Below, piece after piece: positions 19,519 to 31,965 of a stretch of DNA of 64,000 bases (positions are counted from its first letter, which is position 1; every line of letters begins with the position of its first letter). The notes beneath the pieces were generated by a model. It was not told the origin of the DNA. It made no database searches and worked only from the letters and a program-made list of their open reading frames with translations. The DNA lies in NCBI RefSeq assembly GCF_000175575.2, contig NZ_CP005986.1:813549-877548 (forward strand), written 5' to 3'. This DNA is from Acidithiobacillus caldus ATCC 51756 (GTDB lineage Bacteria; Pseudomonadota; Gammaproteobacteria; Acidithiobacillales; Acidithiobacillaceae). The translations under genes and the position numbers were made by a program.

Positions 19519-20483
19519 AGACGCTGCGCACGGCCGTGGTGGGTGTGGGGCATCTTGGCCGCTTTCACGCCCAGAAGTATGCCGCCTGTTCCAACTTGCA
19601 GGGGGTATTCGACCAGGATCCCGAACGCGCGGCGGCGGTGGCAGCGGAACTGGGCTGCACCGCCTTTGCAAGCCTCGAGGAACTGCTGGCAGGGGTGGAT
19701 GCCATCTCCATTGCTACGCCCACCTCGACGCATTTCGCCGTGGCAACGGAGGCGCTTCGGGCGGGCGTGCACTGTCTGGTGGAGAAACCCTTCACCCTGG
19801 ACCTGGCCGAGGCCGAGGCCCTGGAAGCCCTTGTCGCCCAAGTAGGAAAGGTGCTGGCCGTTGGCCATATCGAGCGCGCGCACCCGGCCATCCGCCATCT
19901 GCGCGGCCGTGGCTTCGGCGCACCGCGCTATGTGGAGGCGGAGCGCCTGGCGCCCTTCAAGCCGCGCTCCCTGGATATCGATGTCATCATGGATCTCATG
20001 ATCCACGATCTCGACCTGACCCTCTGGTTCAGTGGCGAGCACCTCCAGGACATCCGTGCCGTGGGTGTGGCGGCGGTCACGGACAAAGCCGACATGGCCA
20101 ATGCCTGGGTCACCCTCGGCAATGGTGCCGTGGCCAATCTCGCGGCCTCCCGGGTAGTGCGTGAGCCGGTGCGCCGGATGCGGATCTTCTGGGAAGATCG
20201 CTACGCTTCCGTCGATTTCACGACGCGGCAGCTGCGCCTGGTGGAGCGGGGGCGTGGCTCCGTCCCCGGTATCCCGGGAGCGGAGGAGCAGGTCTTGGAA
20301 CTGCCGGCGGAGGACGCCCTGGAGTATGAAATTCGTAATTTCCTCGGCGCCGTGCTCGGGCAAGAGGCACCCATGTGCAGTGCCCGGGAGGGGAGGCTGG
20401 CCCTTGCCGCCGCCCTCGGCGTGCGAGACGCCGTAGAATCGTTTTTGCATGCCAAGGAGGGCACCCCGTGTCGGGAGCCGTGA
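19515..20483 (+). CDS. gnnA: GnnA-like UDP-GlcNAc 3-dehydrogenase (Gfo/Idh/MocA family)
   Basis: A 322-residue NAD-dependent oxidoreductase. The Rossmann motif VVGVGHLGRFHAQKY is near the N terminus, and the family catalytic motif EKPFTLDL is at about residue 95. In A. ferrooxidans GnnA oxidises C3 of UDP-GlcNAc so that GnnB can transaminate it, giving lipid A with amide-linked chains at both positions. The gene lies between lpxA and gnnB with ATGA overlaps, the same order as described for that genus. The substrate is inferred from family and location. Confidence 0.87.
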   Translation: MKTLRTAVVGVGHLGRFHAQKYAACSNLQGVFDQDPERAAAVAAELGCTAFASLEELLAGVDAISIATPTSTHFAVATEALRAGVHCLVEKPFTLDLAEAEALEALVAQVGKVLAVGHIERAHPAIRHLRGRGFGAPRYVEAERLAPFKPRSLDIDVIMDLMIHDLDLTLWFSGEHLQDIRAVGVAAVTDKADMANAWVTLGNGAVANLAASRVVREPVRRMRIFWEDRYASVDFTTRQLRLVERGRGSVPGIPGAEEQVLELPAEDALEYEIRNFLGAVLGQEAPMCSAREGRLALAAALGVRDAVESFLHAKEGTPCREP

Positions 20484-21607
20484 ACCAGATGGAATCGTCA
20501 GCCCGTCCCGAACCCATTCCCATGGTCGATCTGCGCCAGCATTATGCGCCGCTGAAGGAGGCCATGCTGGCCGGTATCGGTACCATCCTGGATGGTGCGA
20601 GCTTCATTCTGGGCGAGCAGGGGCGGGCTCTTGAGGCGGAAATCGCCGCCTTCATCGGCGTTGGACACGGGATTGGCTGCGCCTCCGGAACCGATGCCCT
20701 GATGCTGGCCTTGCGCGCCCTGGATATTGGTCCGGGGGACGAGGTCATCGTCCCCACCTTCACCTTCATCGCCACCGCCGAGGCGGTGCGCTACGTGGGC
20801 GCCACCCCCGTCTTCGTCGATGTGGACGATCGCTATTATCGCATCCAGCCCGAGGCGGTCGCCGCTGCCATTACGCCGCGTACCCGCGCCATCATCCCGG
20901 TGCACCTCTATGGTCTCGGTGCGGACATGCCGGCGTTGCTGGAGTTGGCCGCGGCCCACGGCGTGGAGGTCATCGAGGATTGTGCGCAATCGCTGGGCGC
21001 CACCCTGGGCGGACGCAAGCTGGGGAGCTTGGGTCGCCTTGCCTGCTTTTCCTTCTTTCCCAGCAAGAATCTGGGTGGCGCTGGCGACGGCGGGATGGTG
21101 GTCACGGACGATGCGGAGTTGGCCCGCCGCCTTCGTGGCCTGCGCAATCACGGCTCTTGGCAGACCTATCGGCACGAGGTGCTGGGCTACAATAGCCGGC
21201 TCGACGAGATTCAGGCGCTGATCTTGCGCGAACTCTTCGTCCACATCGAAGCCTACACCCGTGGCCGCCAGCAGGCTGCGGAATACTACCGTGAGGCCCT
21301 GGCCGGTCTCGACCTGCGCCTGCCGGAAGTGCCCGCGGGACAGAACCACGTCTACCATCAATACACGATCCAGGTGCGCGATCGCGATGCCCTGCGCGCG
21401 GCCCTGCAGGCAGAGGGAATTGCCAGTGCCATCTACTATCCCATCCCGGGACATCGTCAGCAGGCCTTTGCCGATCTCGCCCCGGCCTCCTGTCCGGTGG
21501 CAGAGCGCCTCAGTGAGACGGTGCTCTCCCTGCCCATGTTTCCGGAGTTGCGACGGGACCAAGTGGAACGCATCGCGACGGTGATCCGCACCCACCTGCG
21601 GTCCTGA
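20468..21607 (+). CDS. gnnB: GnnB-like 3-keto-GlcNAc aminotransferase (DegT/DnrJ/EryC1 family)
   Basis: A 379-residue PLP-dependent sugar aminotransferase. The Schiff-base Lys200 lies in SFFPSKNLGGAGDGG. GTDALMLAL and EDCAQSLGA are further family motifs. GTG 20468 with AAGGAGGG seven bases upstream is the start, so the gene overlaps gnnA by 16 bases. With GnnA it would convert UDP-GlcNAc to UDP-GlcNAc3N before LpxA acts. A general sugar aminotransferase role is the only alternative. Confidence 0.87.
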   Translation: MSGAVNQMESSARPEPIPMVDLRQHYAPLKEAMLAGIGTILDGASFILGEQGRALEAEIAAFIGVGHGIGCASGTDALMLALRALDIGPGDEVIVPTFTFIATAEAVRYVGATPVFVDVDDRYYRIQPEAVAAAITPRTRAIIPVHLYGLGADMPALLELAAAHGVEVIEDCAQSLGATLGGRKLGSLGRLACFSFFPSKNLGGAGDGGMVVTDDAELARRLRGLRNHGSWQTYRHEVLGYNSRLDEIQALILRELFVHIEAYTRGRQQAAEYYREALAGLDLRLPEVPAGQNHVYHQYTIQVRDRDALRAALQAEGIASAIYYPIPGHRQQAFADLAPASCPVAERLSETVLSLPMFPELRRDQVERIATVIRTHLRS

Positions 21608-21609
21608 GG

Positions 21610-22743
21610 ATGGGAAACTCGGTTTTCCTGATAGCGGTGGAGCGCTCGGGGGAAAATCTGGGACTCGACATCCTCCGCCGCACGCAAGCAGCGGGACTTG
21701 GCCTGCATTGGTACGGGGTGGTGGGAGCGCGACTGCAGGCGGCGGGCGTACGCTCCGTGGCCGACGGTGAGGTGTTGGGGGTCATGGGGTTCGTGGAAGT
21801 GTTGCGTCACTATGCCGCCCTGCGCAGGCTGTATGCGCGCATCGAGGCGGTACTGCGTCAGGAACGACCGCAGGCCGTGGTGCTCATCGATCATCCTGCC
21901 TTCAATCTGCGCGTGGCGCGCCTGGCAAAATCCTTGGGTATCGCGGTGCTCTACGTGGTGGGTCCGCAGATCTGGGCCTGGCGGGCGGGACGCATTGCCA
22001 AGATGCGGGAGAGGATCGATCGGATGTTGGTGCTCTTTCCCTTCGAGCGCCCGCTCTATGCCGAGGCCGGTATTCCCGTGCAGGTGCTGCCGCACCCGCT
22101 GCTCGCCCAGTGCCAGGCGGCGCCCAGCCGGGAAGCGGCGCGGGCCGCCCTGGGCATTGCCGCCGATGTGCCGCTTTTGGCCCTGCTTCCCGGCAGCCGG
22201 CCAACGGAGCTGCGGCGTCTGGCGCGAGGTATGGTGGAGACGGCACAGTGTCTGCGCGAGCGGCTTCCCCAGCTGGAGGTGGCCGTAGCCTTGGCGCGCG
22301 AGGATCTCCTGCCACTGTGGCAGTCTGCCCTGGGTGAGGAGCGCGGCATTCGCCTGGTGCTGGCCCAGAGTCTGTTGTTGTTGGCCGCCGCCGATGTGGT
22401 GCTGGTGGCATCGGGTACGGCAACCCTGGAAACGGCACTCATGCGGCGCCCGGCCGTGGTCGTCTACGCCATGCAGCCCGTCACCTTCTGGCTGGCGCGA
22501 CGTCTGGTACGGGTGCCCTTTGTGGCCATGCCCAACATCCTGCTCCAGCAAAAAATCTATCCGGAGTATCTCCAGGATGCCTTCCAGCCAAAGATCGTGG
22601 CCGAAGCACTGGAGCGGCTGCTGGGTCCGGCGGGTCGCGCGCAATGCGCGGCACTGGAGGCGCTTCCGGAAAAACTGCGTGGCGACGACGATGCGGCCAT
22701 TGCCGCCGCCCTCGAGGCGGTACTGGGGGGGGGACGTGCCTGA
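21610..22743 (+). CDS. lpxB: Lipid A disaccharide synthase
   Basis: A 377-residue GT19 glycosyltransferase that joins UDP-diacylglucosamine and lipid X. It shows GVVGARLQAAG, the conserved VGPQIWAWR, LPGSRPTEL and SGTATLE. It starts two bases after gnnB, and the downstream rnhB overlaps its end by eight bases. lpxC, lpxH and lpxK are not in the window. Confidence 0.96.
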   Translation: MGNSVFLIAVERSGENLGLDILRRTQAAGLGLHWYGVVGARLQAAGVRSVADGEVLGVMGFVEVLRHYAALRRLYARIEAVLRQERPQAVVLIDHPAFNLRVARLAKSLGIAVLYVVGPQIWAWRAGRIAKMRERIDRMLVLFPFERPLYAEAGIPVQVLPHPLLAQCQAAPSREAARAALGIAADVPLLALLPGSRPTELRRLARGMVETAQCLRERLPQLEVAVALAREDLLPLWQSALGEERGIRLVLAQSLLLLAAADVVLVASGTATLETALMRRPAVVVYAMQPVTFWLARRLVRVPFVAMPNILLQQKIYPEYLQDAFQPKIVAEALERLLGPAGRAQCAALEALPEKLRGDDDAAIAAALEAVLGGGRA

Positions 22744-23313
22744 GCTGGAACACCGTGGTCGCGGCTGGGTCGGTCTCGATGAGGCGGGGCGGGGTCCTCT
22801 AGCAGGGCCTGTGACGGTGGCGGCGGTGATCCTGGCGCGGCCGCTGCCTGGCCTGGCGGACTCTAAGAAACTCAGCCCTCTGCGGCGCGCGGTACTCTCT
22901 CAAAAAATTCGTGCCGAGGCTTGGGCCTGGGCCATCGCTTCGGCGGGCAGCTGGGAGATAGAGCGGTATAATGTCTTGCAGGCTACCCTGCGGGCCATGG
23001 ATCGGGCTCTGCGGGCCTTGCCGCCGGGGCCCTGGCGGGTGGCGGTGGACGGTAATCGAGCCCTGCCGCACTGGCAGGCCGAGACTCTGGTGCGTGGAGA
23101 TAGCCGCCTAGACGCCATCGCGGCGGCCAGTATTCTGGCGAAAACGGCACGCGATGCCGAGATGGACGCCCTGGATCGGCACCTTCCGGGCTATGCTTTT
23201 GGCCAACACCGCGGCTATCCCACTCCCCTGCATCTGGCGGCGCTGCAACGGCTGGGTCCAAGTCTCATTCATCGACGCGGCTTTGCGCCGGTGGCGGCAC
23301 GGACGAGGAGCGC

Positions 23314-23317
<4 letters not shown>
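22736..23317 (+). CDS. rnhB: Ribonuclease HII
   Basis: A 193-residue RNase H-fold enzyme that removes RNA from RNA-DNA hybrids and single ribonucleotides. The first catalytic acids are Asp15 and Glu16 in GLDEAGRGPLAGPV, with DSKKLS and ASILAKTARD further on. The GTG start lies inside lpxB. The lpxB-rnhB-dnaE order is common in proteobacteria. Confidence 0.95.
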
Positions 23318-26814
<3,497 letters not shown>

Positions 26815-26864
26815 GCATGCGCAGGGCCCTGTGACAGAACACCAAAGCCCATGAAGGAGTGTCC

Positions 26865-27815
26865 ATGAAGACCGGTTACCTGGATTTCGAGCAGAGCGTG
26901 GCAGAGCTGGAAGGCAAGGTGGAAGAACTGCGCGCCCTGAATCAGCCGGGTATCGAGGAGGATATCCGTCGTCTCGAGCTGAAGGCGCGCAAGGAATTGC
27001 AGCGCATCTACAGTAAACTGAGTGCCTGGCAGACCGTTCAGGTGGCACGACACCCGCAACGGCCCTACACCCTGGATTACGTGCGGGCACTCTTTACGGA
27101 GGTGCAGCTTCTGGCTGGCGATCGTGCCTATGCCGACGACCACGCCATCGTCGGTGGCCTTGCCCGTTTCCACGGACGCGGAATCGTCTGGATCGGCCAG
27201 CAGAAAGGCCGCGACACCAAAGAGAAAATCCAGCGCAACTTTGGTATGCCGCGCCCCGAAGGGTACCGCAAGGCACTGCGCCTCATGCGTTTGGCCGAGC
27301 GCTTTCAATTGCCGCTGTTCACCTTCATCGACACCCCCGGCGCCTACCCCGGCATCGGCGCCGAAGAACGTGGCCAGAGTGAAGCCATCGCCCGCAACCT
27401 GGCCGTGATGTCGGACCTTGGCGTTCCCATCCTGTCCACGGTCATTGGTGAAGGCGGATCCGGTGGTGCCCTCGCCATCGGCGTCGGTGACCGCCTGTTG
27501 ATGCTGGAGTACAGCGTGTACTCCGTGATCTCCCCCGAGGGCTGCGCGTCCATCCTCTGGAAAGATGCGGCGCAGGCGGAGACAGCGGCTGAGAATCTGG
27601 GTATCACCGCGCGCAGGCTTTACAGTCTGGGCCTTGTGGATGAAGTGGTACCGGAGCCCCTGGGGGGTGCCCAGCGCGATCCCGAGGCCGTCTTCCAGGA
27701 GCTGGATCAACGGCTGGAGATTCACCTCAACCAGCTGCTGGCGCTGGACAAGGGCAAGCTCCTCAGTAATCGCTATGAGCGCCTCATGCACTATGGGGTG
27801 GTGGGCGCCGCTTGA
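26865..27815 (+). CDS. accA: Acetyl-CoA carboxylase carboxyltransferase alpha subunit
   Basis: A 316-residue subunit that, with AccD, carboxylates acetyl-CoA for fatty-acid synthesis. It shows [14 protein letters not shown] at the start, [34 protein letters not shown] and [16 protein letters not shown] 26865 follows AAGGAG by five bases; GTG 26859 overlaps that site and is rejected. dnaE-accA-tilS is a common order. Confidence 0.97.
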   Translation: MKTGYLDFEQSVAELEGKVEELRALNQPGIEEDIRRLELKARKELQRIYSKLSAWQTVQVARHPQRPYTLDYVRALFTEVQLLAGDRAYADDHAIVGGLARFHGRGIVWIGQQKGRDTKEKIQRNFGMPRPEGYRKALRLMRLAERFQLPLFTFIDTPGAYPGIGAEERGQSEAIARNLAVMSDLGVPILSTVIGEGGSGGALAIGVGDRLLMLEYSVYSVISPEGCASILWKDAAQAETAAENLGITARRLYSLGLVDEVVPEPLGGAQRDPEAVFQELDQRLEIHLNQLLALDKGKLLSNRYERLMHYGVVGAA

Positions 27816-27825
27816 GCGGGGGTGT

Positions 27826-29223
27826 GTGAGGGACGACATCGAGGCGCGGTTGCGCCGCCGGCTGTGGCTCGAGTGGGGCCTTGCGCCGACAAGGCCGGTG
27901 ATCCTCGCTTTCAGTGGCGGTCGCGATTCCACGGCACTCTTCTGGGCTTTACACGCCATTGGTCAGGATTTCGTGGCGGCCCACGTGGATCATGGCTGGC
28001 ATCCCCGAAGTGCAGAATGGGCAGCGCGCTGTGCTGAGGTGGCGGCGTCCGCCGGCGTTCCCTTCGTCCTGCGCCAGCTGGGCAAGGATCTCTGTGGTGA
28101 GGGGCCCGAGGACGTGGCCCGGCGCGGTAGATATGCCGCCCTGCAGAGCCTCCTTGGGCCAGGACAATTCCTGCTCACGGCCCAGCATCGCGACGATCAG
28201 GCCGAGACCTTTCTCCTACAAGCCCTACGCGGCGCCGGCGCCGCCGGTCTCGCCGCCATGCCCTGGCGCCGACCTCTGGGTTCGGGCGTACTGGCGCGAC
28301 CCTTGCTGGATTGCTCCGGGCAGACCTTGCAGGGCTATCTGCACCGCCGTGGACTGCAGTGGATCGAGGATCCGGCCAACCGCGATCCGCGCTTTGCCCG
28401 CAGTCGGGTGCGGCGGCAATTCATACCGGCCTTGGTCCGTTGCGGTTGGTCCGATCCGGCCACGCCCATCGCCCGCAGTGCCGCCAATCTTGCCGATACG
28501 CTCCAGGTAGAAGCGGACTGGTTTCGCCGGATGTGGCGGGATTACTGCCGAGCATGCCCGGAGAAAGGGGCTGAGCCGCGCCTCTCCCTGGCTTTTTTGC
28601 GGACGCTGCCGGAGTCGCTGCACCGCGTGTTTTTGCGCCAGTACCTGCGCCATCGTCGCTTGTCGCCCCCCAATCACGAAGATTTGCAGACCCTGCTGGC
28701 GCGCACGGCGCAACCTGCCCACGGTCAGCGTCTAGCCTGGCCGGGAGTGGAGGCCTGGGTGCAGGGAGGCTGGCTGTGGCTGTGGCCAGCAGACCTCCAC
28801 TGGGGCGAAGGCGGTCCCCAGGGCACCTGGTGGCCGCAAGCACCGGAAGGTGTCGGCTCGGGGTTTGCCTGGAGTTTTGGGGGAGAGGCGCCCGCGGCGA
28901 CGCGCCTGCATCGGCTGGACCCCGCCGTGCTTGCGCGACCGCTGCGCTGGGAGCGTCCGCAGCCGGGCATGCGCTATGTGGACGCGGCGGGACACCATCG
29001 TCCCCTCAAGAAACTGTTGTTGGAGGCGGGCGTTCCACCCTTTCTCAGACCGCAACTGCCCCTGCTTTGGGATGCTCGGGATCGTCTGTTGCTGATGCTG
29101 GGGTTCCCCCGCGACAAAGGTCTGGGCGAAACGGCGGATGGGCCCCTGCGGCTCTGGCCGAAGCCGAATGACCAATGGGATTTTTCCCTGAAGTTCGAGG
29201 AACCGGGTCTCGGAGTGCGATGA
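27826..29223 (+). CDS. tilS: tRNA(Ile)-lysidine synthase
   Basis: A 465-residue PP-loop ATPase that converts C34 of tRNA-Ile(CAU) to lysidine. The PP-loop SGGRDS is at residues 30-35, and TAQHRDDQAETFLLQALRGAG is the family signature. A central TilS domain and a C-terminal domain follow (KKLLLEAGVPPFLR). The start at GTG 27826 is the only start codon close to the PP-loop; its ribosome-binding site is weak. It ends the envelope/replication operon. Confidence 0.92.
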   Translation: MRDDIEARLRRRLWLEWGLAPTRPVILAFSGGRDSTALFWALHAIGQDFVAAHVDHGWHPRSAEWAARCAEVAASAGVPFVLRQLGKDLCGEGPEDVARRGRYAALQSLLGPGQFLLTAQHRDDQAETFLLQALRGAGAAGLAAMPWRRPLGSGVLARPLLDCSGQTLQGYLHRRGLQWIEDPANRDPRFARSRVRRQFIPALVRCGWSDPATPIARSAANLADTLQVEADWFRRMWRDYCRACPEKGAEPRLSLAFLRTLPESLHRVFLRQYLRHRRLSPPNHEDLQTLLARTAQPAHGQRLAWPGVEAWVQGGWLWLWPADLHWGEGGPQGTWWPQAPEGVGSGFAWSFGGEAPAATRLHRLDPAVLARPLRWERPQPGMRYVDAAGHHRPLKKLLLEAGVPPFLRPQLPLLWDARDRLLLMLGFPRDKGLGETADGPLRLWPKPNDQWDFSLKFEEPGLGVR

Positions 29224-29231
29224 AGCATGCC

Positions 29232-29263
29232 TTGACCTTGGGTTCATACCGACCGTATGGTAT
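29232..29263 (+). promoter_or_regulatory. Promoter with overlapping palindromic operator for the OYE gene
   Basis: A -35-like TTGACC at 29232-29237 is followed 18 bases later by TATGGT (29256-29261). The sequence ATACC-N8-GGTAT at 29246-29263 (ATACCGACCGTATGGTAT) is an inverted repeat covering the spacer and -10. This looks like a TetR- or MarR-type repressor site, as is common for Old Yellow Enzymes. No regulator gene lies nearby. Confidence 0.5.
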
Positions 29264-29304
29264 CTTAGAAAACGGTGGTTTTCATCCCAACAAGGAGCAG
29301 AATC

Positions 29305-30396
29305 GTGCAAGACAAGGCCTCGGAACCGACACAAAAGGATCTTTTCGCCCCCTGGCAGTTGGGGGCTTTTCGCTTGCGCAACCGCATCGGTCTTGCCCCC
29401 ATGACCCGCATGTCCGCGGAAAAAGACAGCATTCCGCGCCAGGACGTGCTGGATTTTTTGGTGCGGCGGGCGGAAAACGGGGTGGCTCTCATTACGACGG
29501 AGGCCATCGTCAGCGATTACGAGAGCGCCCAGGGCTATCCGGGGCAGGCGCGTCTTCTCACCCAACGGCAGATCAATGCCTGGGCCACGGTCAACGAGCG
29601 CATCCGCGCCGCCGGCAGTGTCTCCATCCTGCAGATTTTTCACTGCGGACGGGTGGCCTGGCCGGAGGTCAACCCCGCCCAGCGCACCATCGCCCCCAGC
29701 GCCATCGCGCCGCGCCAGAACAATCCTTTGACCCAGGCGCCCTATCCCATCCCCGACGCCATGTCCGCCTACGACATCCAGCACAGCATCCAAGGCTTCG
29801 TCGAGACCGTCAAAGGGGCCATGGCGGCGGGTTTCGATGGGGTAGAAATTCACGGCGCCCACGGCTACCTCATCAGCCAATTCTTGTCGAGCTATAGCAA
29901 TCGGCGGGAGGACGCTTACGGCGGCTCCCTCGACCAGCGTTTCCGTTACGCCCGCGAAGTGGTCGAAGCCGTGCGTCCCTGGGTGCCTCAGGATAAGTTG
30001 CTATTGTTCCGTATCTCCAATTGGGGTGTTGTGGATATGGACGTCTCCCTTTTTGCCGATGCCGAGGAATGGAAAGCGCTCATCGCCCACATCGATGCCT
30101 TGCCCATCGACGCCATCTCGGTATCCACCTACCGCTTTTCCGATGAGGCCTTTGGCAGCGGCATGAACATGGCCCAGCTGACCCGCACGGCGACGAAAAA
30201 ACCCATCTTCATTTGCGGGCAGATTTACGATCGCGATACGGCGGAAGCGGCCCTGGCCGATGCCGATATGGTCCTTTCGGGAAAGTCTTTGCTGCTCAAT
30301 CCCCACTGGGTGCAGGACATCCAAGCGCGCAAAGCGCTGCGCCCCTATCGCTCCGAGGAAGCGAACATCGCCTATACCAAGGAACCTCTACCGTGA
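29305..30396 (+). CDS. Old Yellow Enzyme family NADH:flavin oxidoreductase
   Basis: A 363-residue FMN TIM-barrel enzyme. Motifs in order are RNRIGLAPMTRM (FMN site), ILQIFHCGRVAWPE, the substrate-anion pair region GVEIHGAHGYLISQFLS (His-x-x-His), and YGGSLDQRFRYAREVV. Such enzymes reduce electrophilic alkenes, quinones or nitro compounds with NAD(P)H. The substrate cannot be told from sequence. GTG 29305 follows AAGGAG by eight bases. It converges on, and overlaps by nine bases, the GH3 gene on the other strand. Confidence 0.87.
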   Translation: MQDKASEPTQKDLFAPWQLGAFRLRNRIGLAPMTRMSAEKDSIPRQDVLDFLVRRAENGVALITTEAIVSDYESAQGYPGQARLLTQRQINAWATVNERIRAAGSVSILQIFHCGRVAWPEVNPAQRTIAPSAIAPRQNNPLTQAPYPIPDAMSAYDIQHSIQGFVETVKGAMAAGFDGVEIHGAHGYLISQFLSSYSNRREDAYGGSLDQRFRYAREVVEAVRPWVPQDKLLLFRISNWGVVDMDVSLFADAEEWKALIAHIDALPIDAISVSTYRFSDEAFGSGMNMAQLTRTATKKPIFICGQIYDRDTAEAALADADMVLSGKSLLLNPHWVQDIQARKALRPYRSEEANIAYTKEPLP

Positions 30397-31965
30397 AGGT
30401 TCGGTTCCGGCCGTCGGTCCCGTTGGCGCTGCGGCGCAAAGGCTCTCTCCCTTGGAGAGACGCTCCCAAATTTGGGCAAAACGCTGCGGGTCCGGCACCA
30501 CCCGAGGCACTTTGTTCTGGCCGCCCAGCCGGCCTTCGGTCTTGAGCCAGTGGGCGAAACTCCCCGGGGCGAGGACGTGCAGCTCGGGAGGGGTGAGTTG
30601 CAGGGCACGGTGCTCGTCGTAATCGGCATTGCGCCGGCGCAGTTCCTCGTCGAGGGTTTTCGTCATGAGCTCGAGGCGTGGCCGAAGTTCGGCCGAAGGC
30701 GGCAAGGGAGCGGCGGACTCCAGCAAAAAAACGTGATGACCAAGGCCAGGTCGGTCCTCGGCGAAGGACGGCCCGACCATCCACTCGGCGACGGGCATGC
30801 CGCCTGTGGCGGCGGCGCGCGCAACGGCCGCAGCCAACTCCTCGGGATGGAGATGCTCGCCGAAGACCGAGAGGTAATCCTGCAGGCGTCCGACGATGTG
30901 AATGCGCGGCGGTCGCCGCGTGAGGACGCGGACGACGTCGCCGATGAGGTAGGACCACAGGCCGGCGGCGGTCGTGAGGACTAAAGCGTAATCCTCGCCG
31001 CTGACGCAATCCCGCAGCCAGTGCCGACGCGGCCGTTCCCGACCGAGTTCCGCGACGGGCACGAATTCAAAAAAAGCGCCATGTTGCAGGTGCAGGCGCA
31101 GGCCTGCTTCGGGCTCGCCGTCGGCGCTGGCGATGAAGGCTTCACTGGCGGCGTAGACCTCCCGCAGTTCGGCCCGGGTGCCCGTGAGGAAAGGGGCGAA
31201 CAAAGGCCGGTAGGGGGCGAAGGGCACGCCGCCGTGCAGGAGCAGCTCAAGCCTTGGGAAAGGCGGGTTGCCGACCTGGGCGGCGACCGCCCGGAGGAGG
31301 AGCAGGAGCCAGCTCGGCGTCCCGGCCAAACGACGAATGTCGTGGCCAGGACTATCCGCCGCGAGGATGCGGAGCTTTGCTTCCCAGTCGCCAAGCAAGG
31401 CCAGCCGTCGGGGCGGATAGACAAAGGGGCGGGCCCACCGGGGTAGGGTGGCGGCGGCGATGCCGCTCAGATCCCCAGCCCGGATGCCGGGAGCGAGGGA
31501 GCGCAGATCCGTGCTTCCCCCCAAGAAAAAGAAGCGGCCACGCATTGGCCGCGCCCAAGGGCACGCGCGCTGATGCCACACCAAGGTATCCAATGCGGCG
31601 CGCCGCTGGGCCCGCAGCATCGTCCAACTCAAGGGCAGATACTTGCTGCGCCCACTGCTCGTTCCGGAACTCAGGGCGAAAAAAGGGATGCGGCCAGACC
31701 AGGTTTGGTTCTGGATCCGCGGAAATTCGGGTTCCCAATAGCTATGCCAGAAAGACTCATAATCGCGCAGGGGAACCCGGGACTGAAAATCGCGCACGCT
31801 CTGGATCCGCGCGAAGTCGTGGTCCTCGGCAAAACGGCAGGCACGCGCTTGACCTATGAGGTGCAGCAGGAGATGCTGCTGGCATTGCACCGGGTCCAGG
31901 GCATCGAGGTAACGGGCCCGACGCCGGGCGTAGTGTCGAAAGAACCTATCCGGCACTTCAGTCAT
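30388..31965 (-). CDS. GH3-family acyl-acid amido synthetase
   Basis: A 525-residue ANL-type adenylating enzyme of the GH3 (auxin-responsive) family. The ATP/Mg motif SSGTSSGRSKY is at residues 99-109, the second motif YAASEA at 271-276, the YLIGD motif at 339-343, and LSVFGE at 365-370 before the mobile C-terminal domain. Plant GH3 enzymes conjugate acyl acids such as indoleacetate or jasmonate to amino acids; bacterial members are poorly characterised, so the substrate is unknown. It is translationally coupled (ATGA) to an upstream acylase. Confidence 0.85.
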   Translation of the reverse strand: MTEVPDRFFRHYARRRARYLDALDPVQCQQHLLLHLIGQARACRFAEDHDFARIQSVRDFQSRVPLRDYESFWHSYWEPEFPRIQNQTWSGRIPFFALSSGTSSGRSKYLPLSWTMLRAQRRAALDTLVWHQRACPWARPMRGRFFFLGGSTDLRSLAPGIRAGDLSGIAAATLPRWARPFVYPPRRLALLGDWEAKLRILAADSPGHDIRRLAGTPSWLLLLLRAVAAQVGNPPFPRLELLLHGGVPFAPYRPLFAPFLTGTRAELREVYAASEAFIASADGEPEAGLRLHLQHGAFFEFVPVAELGRERPRRHWLRDCVSGEDYALVLTTAAGLWSYLIGDVVRVLTRRPPRIHIVGRLQDYLSVFGEHLHPEELAAAVARAAATGGMPVAEWMVGPSFAEDRPGLGHHVFLLESAAPLPPSAELRPRLELMTKTLDEELRRRNADYDEHRALQLTPPELHVLAPGSFAHWLKTEGRLGGQNKVPRVVPDPQRFAQIWERLSKGESLCAAAPTGPTAGTEPSR

